A stretch of DNA of 13,921 nt from Phycisphaerae bacterium. GTDB taxonomy: Bacteria; Planctomycetota; Phycisphaerae; Sedimentisphaerales; SG8-4. Shown in pieces: positions 13,139-13,921 of the stretch (the stretch's first letter is position 1; every line of letters starts with the position of its first letter). The stretch is from the NCBI GenBank assembly GCA_030603035.1, contig JAUVYQ010000070.1, positions 1 to 13,921 of the forward strand, given 5' to 3'. Under the pieces are notes generated by a model that had not been told where the DNA came from, ran no database searches, and saw nothing but the letters and a program-made list of their open reading frames with translations. A program made the translations under genes and the position numbers.

Positions 13139-13389
13139 GTTTCAACGGGAACAGGAATTTTTACATTTAATTTGAAGTGCGGTCTTTGACCTACCGTGAG
13201 ATTTTTTGGAAGCCGGTCTCCATGTTCGATGCAGGATTCTATGATTTTACGAGCCACATCTTCGGCTATTTCAATGGTCTCTGCAATAGTTCTACCCTGG
13301 GCAATCAGGCCTTGCAGAACAGAACTGGTGGCCAAATATTGACCCTCTTTTAAATATTCGATTGATATTGGAACAAGATATTCTGACAT
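13135..13389 (-). CDS. hicB: HicB-family antitoxin
   Basis: This 84-residue protein has the partial RNase H-like fold of HicB: Y-L-V-P-I-S-I-E-Y-L-K-E-G-Q-Y-L-A-T-S, then G-L-I-A-Q-G-R-T-I-A-E-T-I-E-I-A-E-D-V-A. It binds and neutralises HicA. I chose the ATG at 13387-13389, which has GAGGT about seven bases upstream. A longer frame to 13503 would run through a terminator and the promoter. It is short, lacking an obvious extra C-terminal DNA-binding domain. aacct/aggtt half-sites (13396-13400 and 13426-13430) flank the -10 region and could be an operator; this is speculative. Confidence 0.9.
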   Translation of the reverse strand: MSEYLVPISIEYLKEGQYLATSSVLQGLIAQGRTIAETIEIAEDVARKIIESCIEHGDRLPKNLTVGQRPHFKLNVKIPVPVET

Positions 13390-13408
13390 ATCTATAACCT
13401 CAGTAGTA

Positions 13409-13437
13409 AAGATAACGTAAATTATAGGTTTTGTCAA
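13409..13437 (-). promoter_or_regulatory. Sigma70-type promoter for hicBA
   Basis: On the minus strand a consensus TTGACA (13432-13437) is followed after 17 bases by TATCTT (13409-13414), about 20 bases before the hicB start. A TATAAT also lies in between but has no -35 at the right distance. Confidence 0.55.
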
Positions 13438-13450
13438 TGTAAATCCAGTC

Positions 13451-13494
13451 AAAAAAAAGAAAAAAAGGCCGCAAGTGGTAAACTTACAGCCTTT
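13451..13494 (-). terminator. Rho-independent terminator after the dockerin-like gene
   Basis: On the minus strand AAAGGC (13494-13489) pairs with GCCTTT (13469-13464), with an inner AAGT/ACTT pairing, followed by a T-rich tract through 13451. It would end transcription of the gene at 13513-13921 before hicB, so hicBA needs its own promoter. Confidence 0.75.
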
Positions 13495-13512
13495 CTTTAT
13501 CACATCGGAAGA

Positions 13513-13921
13513 TTAATAATCTACAACTGTGTATTCCAGCCAATATTTCGCTAACTGTGCCAGGTCAACCATGTTAATTACTCCATCGCCGTTAATATCA
13601 GAGCCTCTGATCAGTAGATGTCTTGGCACATTGCCAACAAGAACAACGCAATCGTGCCCGGCTATGCTTCTGTCGTCGAACAATTGGCCGGTCAGTGATA
13701 ATATCAGGGTTTGGCCTTCACACAGTTCGCCTTCTGTCTTGAGGAGCTTCTCCACAATATCTTGCGTCCTAAACTTGAGAGTTAGGTCGGTGTAGCCATC
13801 GGGACCTGCCGTGGTGCACTCACACTCGTTCCCATCCGAAACCGGTGTAGCTACATCTTCGTAACTATGGCGAATCGCAGCAACTCTGGCTAACCGAATA
13901 GAAGTCGCATCAATCGTGTTC
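13513..13921 (-). CDS. C-terminal part of a secreted dockerin-like protein (partial)
   Basis: The frame is open from the right edge for 135 residues to a TAA at 13513-13515, so the start lies outside the window. The visible part begins N-T-I-D-A-T-S-I-R-L-A-R-V-A-A-I-R-H-S-Y-E-D-V-A-T-P-V, continues with C-E-C-T-T-A-G-P-D-G-Y-T-D-L-T-L-K-F, and ends with a dockerin-like repeat D-I-N-G-D-G-V-I-N-M-V-D-L-A-Q-L-A-K-Y-W-L-E. The final repeat has the full D-x-N-x-D-G calcium pattern. Only one repeat is seen, as is common at the ends of exported planctomycete proteins. The function of the missing part is unknown. A strong terminator follows. Confidence 0.8.
   Translation of the reverse strand, partial: NTIDATSIRLARVAAIRHSYEDVATPVSDGNECECTTAGPDGYTDLTLKFRTQDIVEKLLKTEGELCEGQTLILSLTGQLFDDRSIAGHDCVVLVGNVPRHLLIRGSDINGDGVINMVDLAQLAKYWLEYTVVDY

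Noticed and set aside
13390..13503. Longer HicB start at 13503
   Set aside because: The extra 38 codons run through a T-tract terminator and the hicBA promoter; the ATG at 13389 has a good GAGGT site.

Overview
The window looks like a piece of a planctomycete chromosome, probably class Phycisphaerae. That placement is an inference. It rests on two proteins with dockerin-like repeats of the type D-x-N-x-D-x-x-V/I-N/D-x-x-D-L/F-A-x-L-A-x-x-W-L, on a compact murC-murB-ddl-ftsQ block, and on many short 'mosaic' intergenic repeats that also run into genes. I see no rRNA, tRNA, CRISPR array, integrase or transposase.

Layout, left to right. Positions 1-750 are non-coding and repeat-rich: a GC-rich palindrome, a rho-independent terminator and a 73-nt repeat present twice. 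Two small lipoprotein genes follow (751-1269 and 1341-1805, + strand). Each is preceded by a dyad ending in GTTG or GTTAG, and the second is followed by a third related dyad, an arrangement reminiscent of integron cassettes. Positions 1874-2318 hold more repeats, including an exact 36-nt repeat present twice. Then come ilvD (branched-chain amino acid synthesis), a small four-helix membrane protein, an MNT nucleotidyltransferase/HEPN pair of toxin-antitoxin type with its own promoter, two CxxCxxCC (YkgJ-like) metal-cluster proteins, and a secreted protein with two separated dockerin-like repeats. All of these are on the + strand.

From 8348 to the right edge everything is on the - strand. Reading in the direction of transcription: the C-terminal end of a dockerin-like secreted protein that runs off the window, a terminator, a hicB-hicA toxin-antitoxin pair with a good promoter, then murC-murB-ddl-ftsQ. 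The last four make cell-wall precursors (UDP-MurNAc formation and its first ligation, D-Ala-D-Ala) and a divisome protein. ftsA and ftsZ do not follow ftsQ here.

The most unusual feature is the way short palindromic repeats enter coding sequence. One family (arms reading roughly accgccgagagcgcagag) is inserted in frame inside the second CxxCxxCC protein and again forms the N-terminal extension of MurC. A different repeat supplies the N-terminus of Ddl, and a third supplies the C-terminal tail of the first CxxCxxCC protein. The MNT-HEPN pair also appears to sit in the 5' end of a CxxCxxCC gene, leaving a decayed copy of that gene's start upstream of the module.
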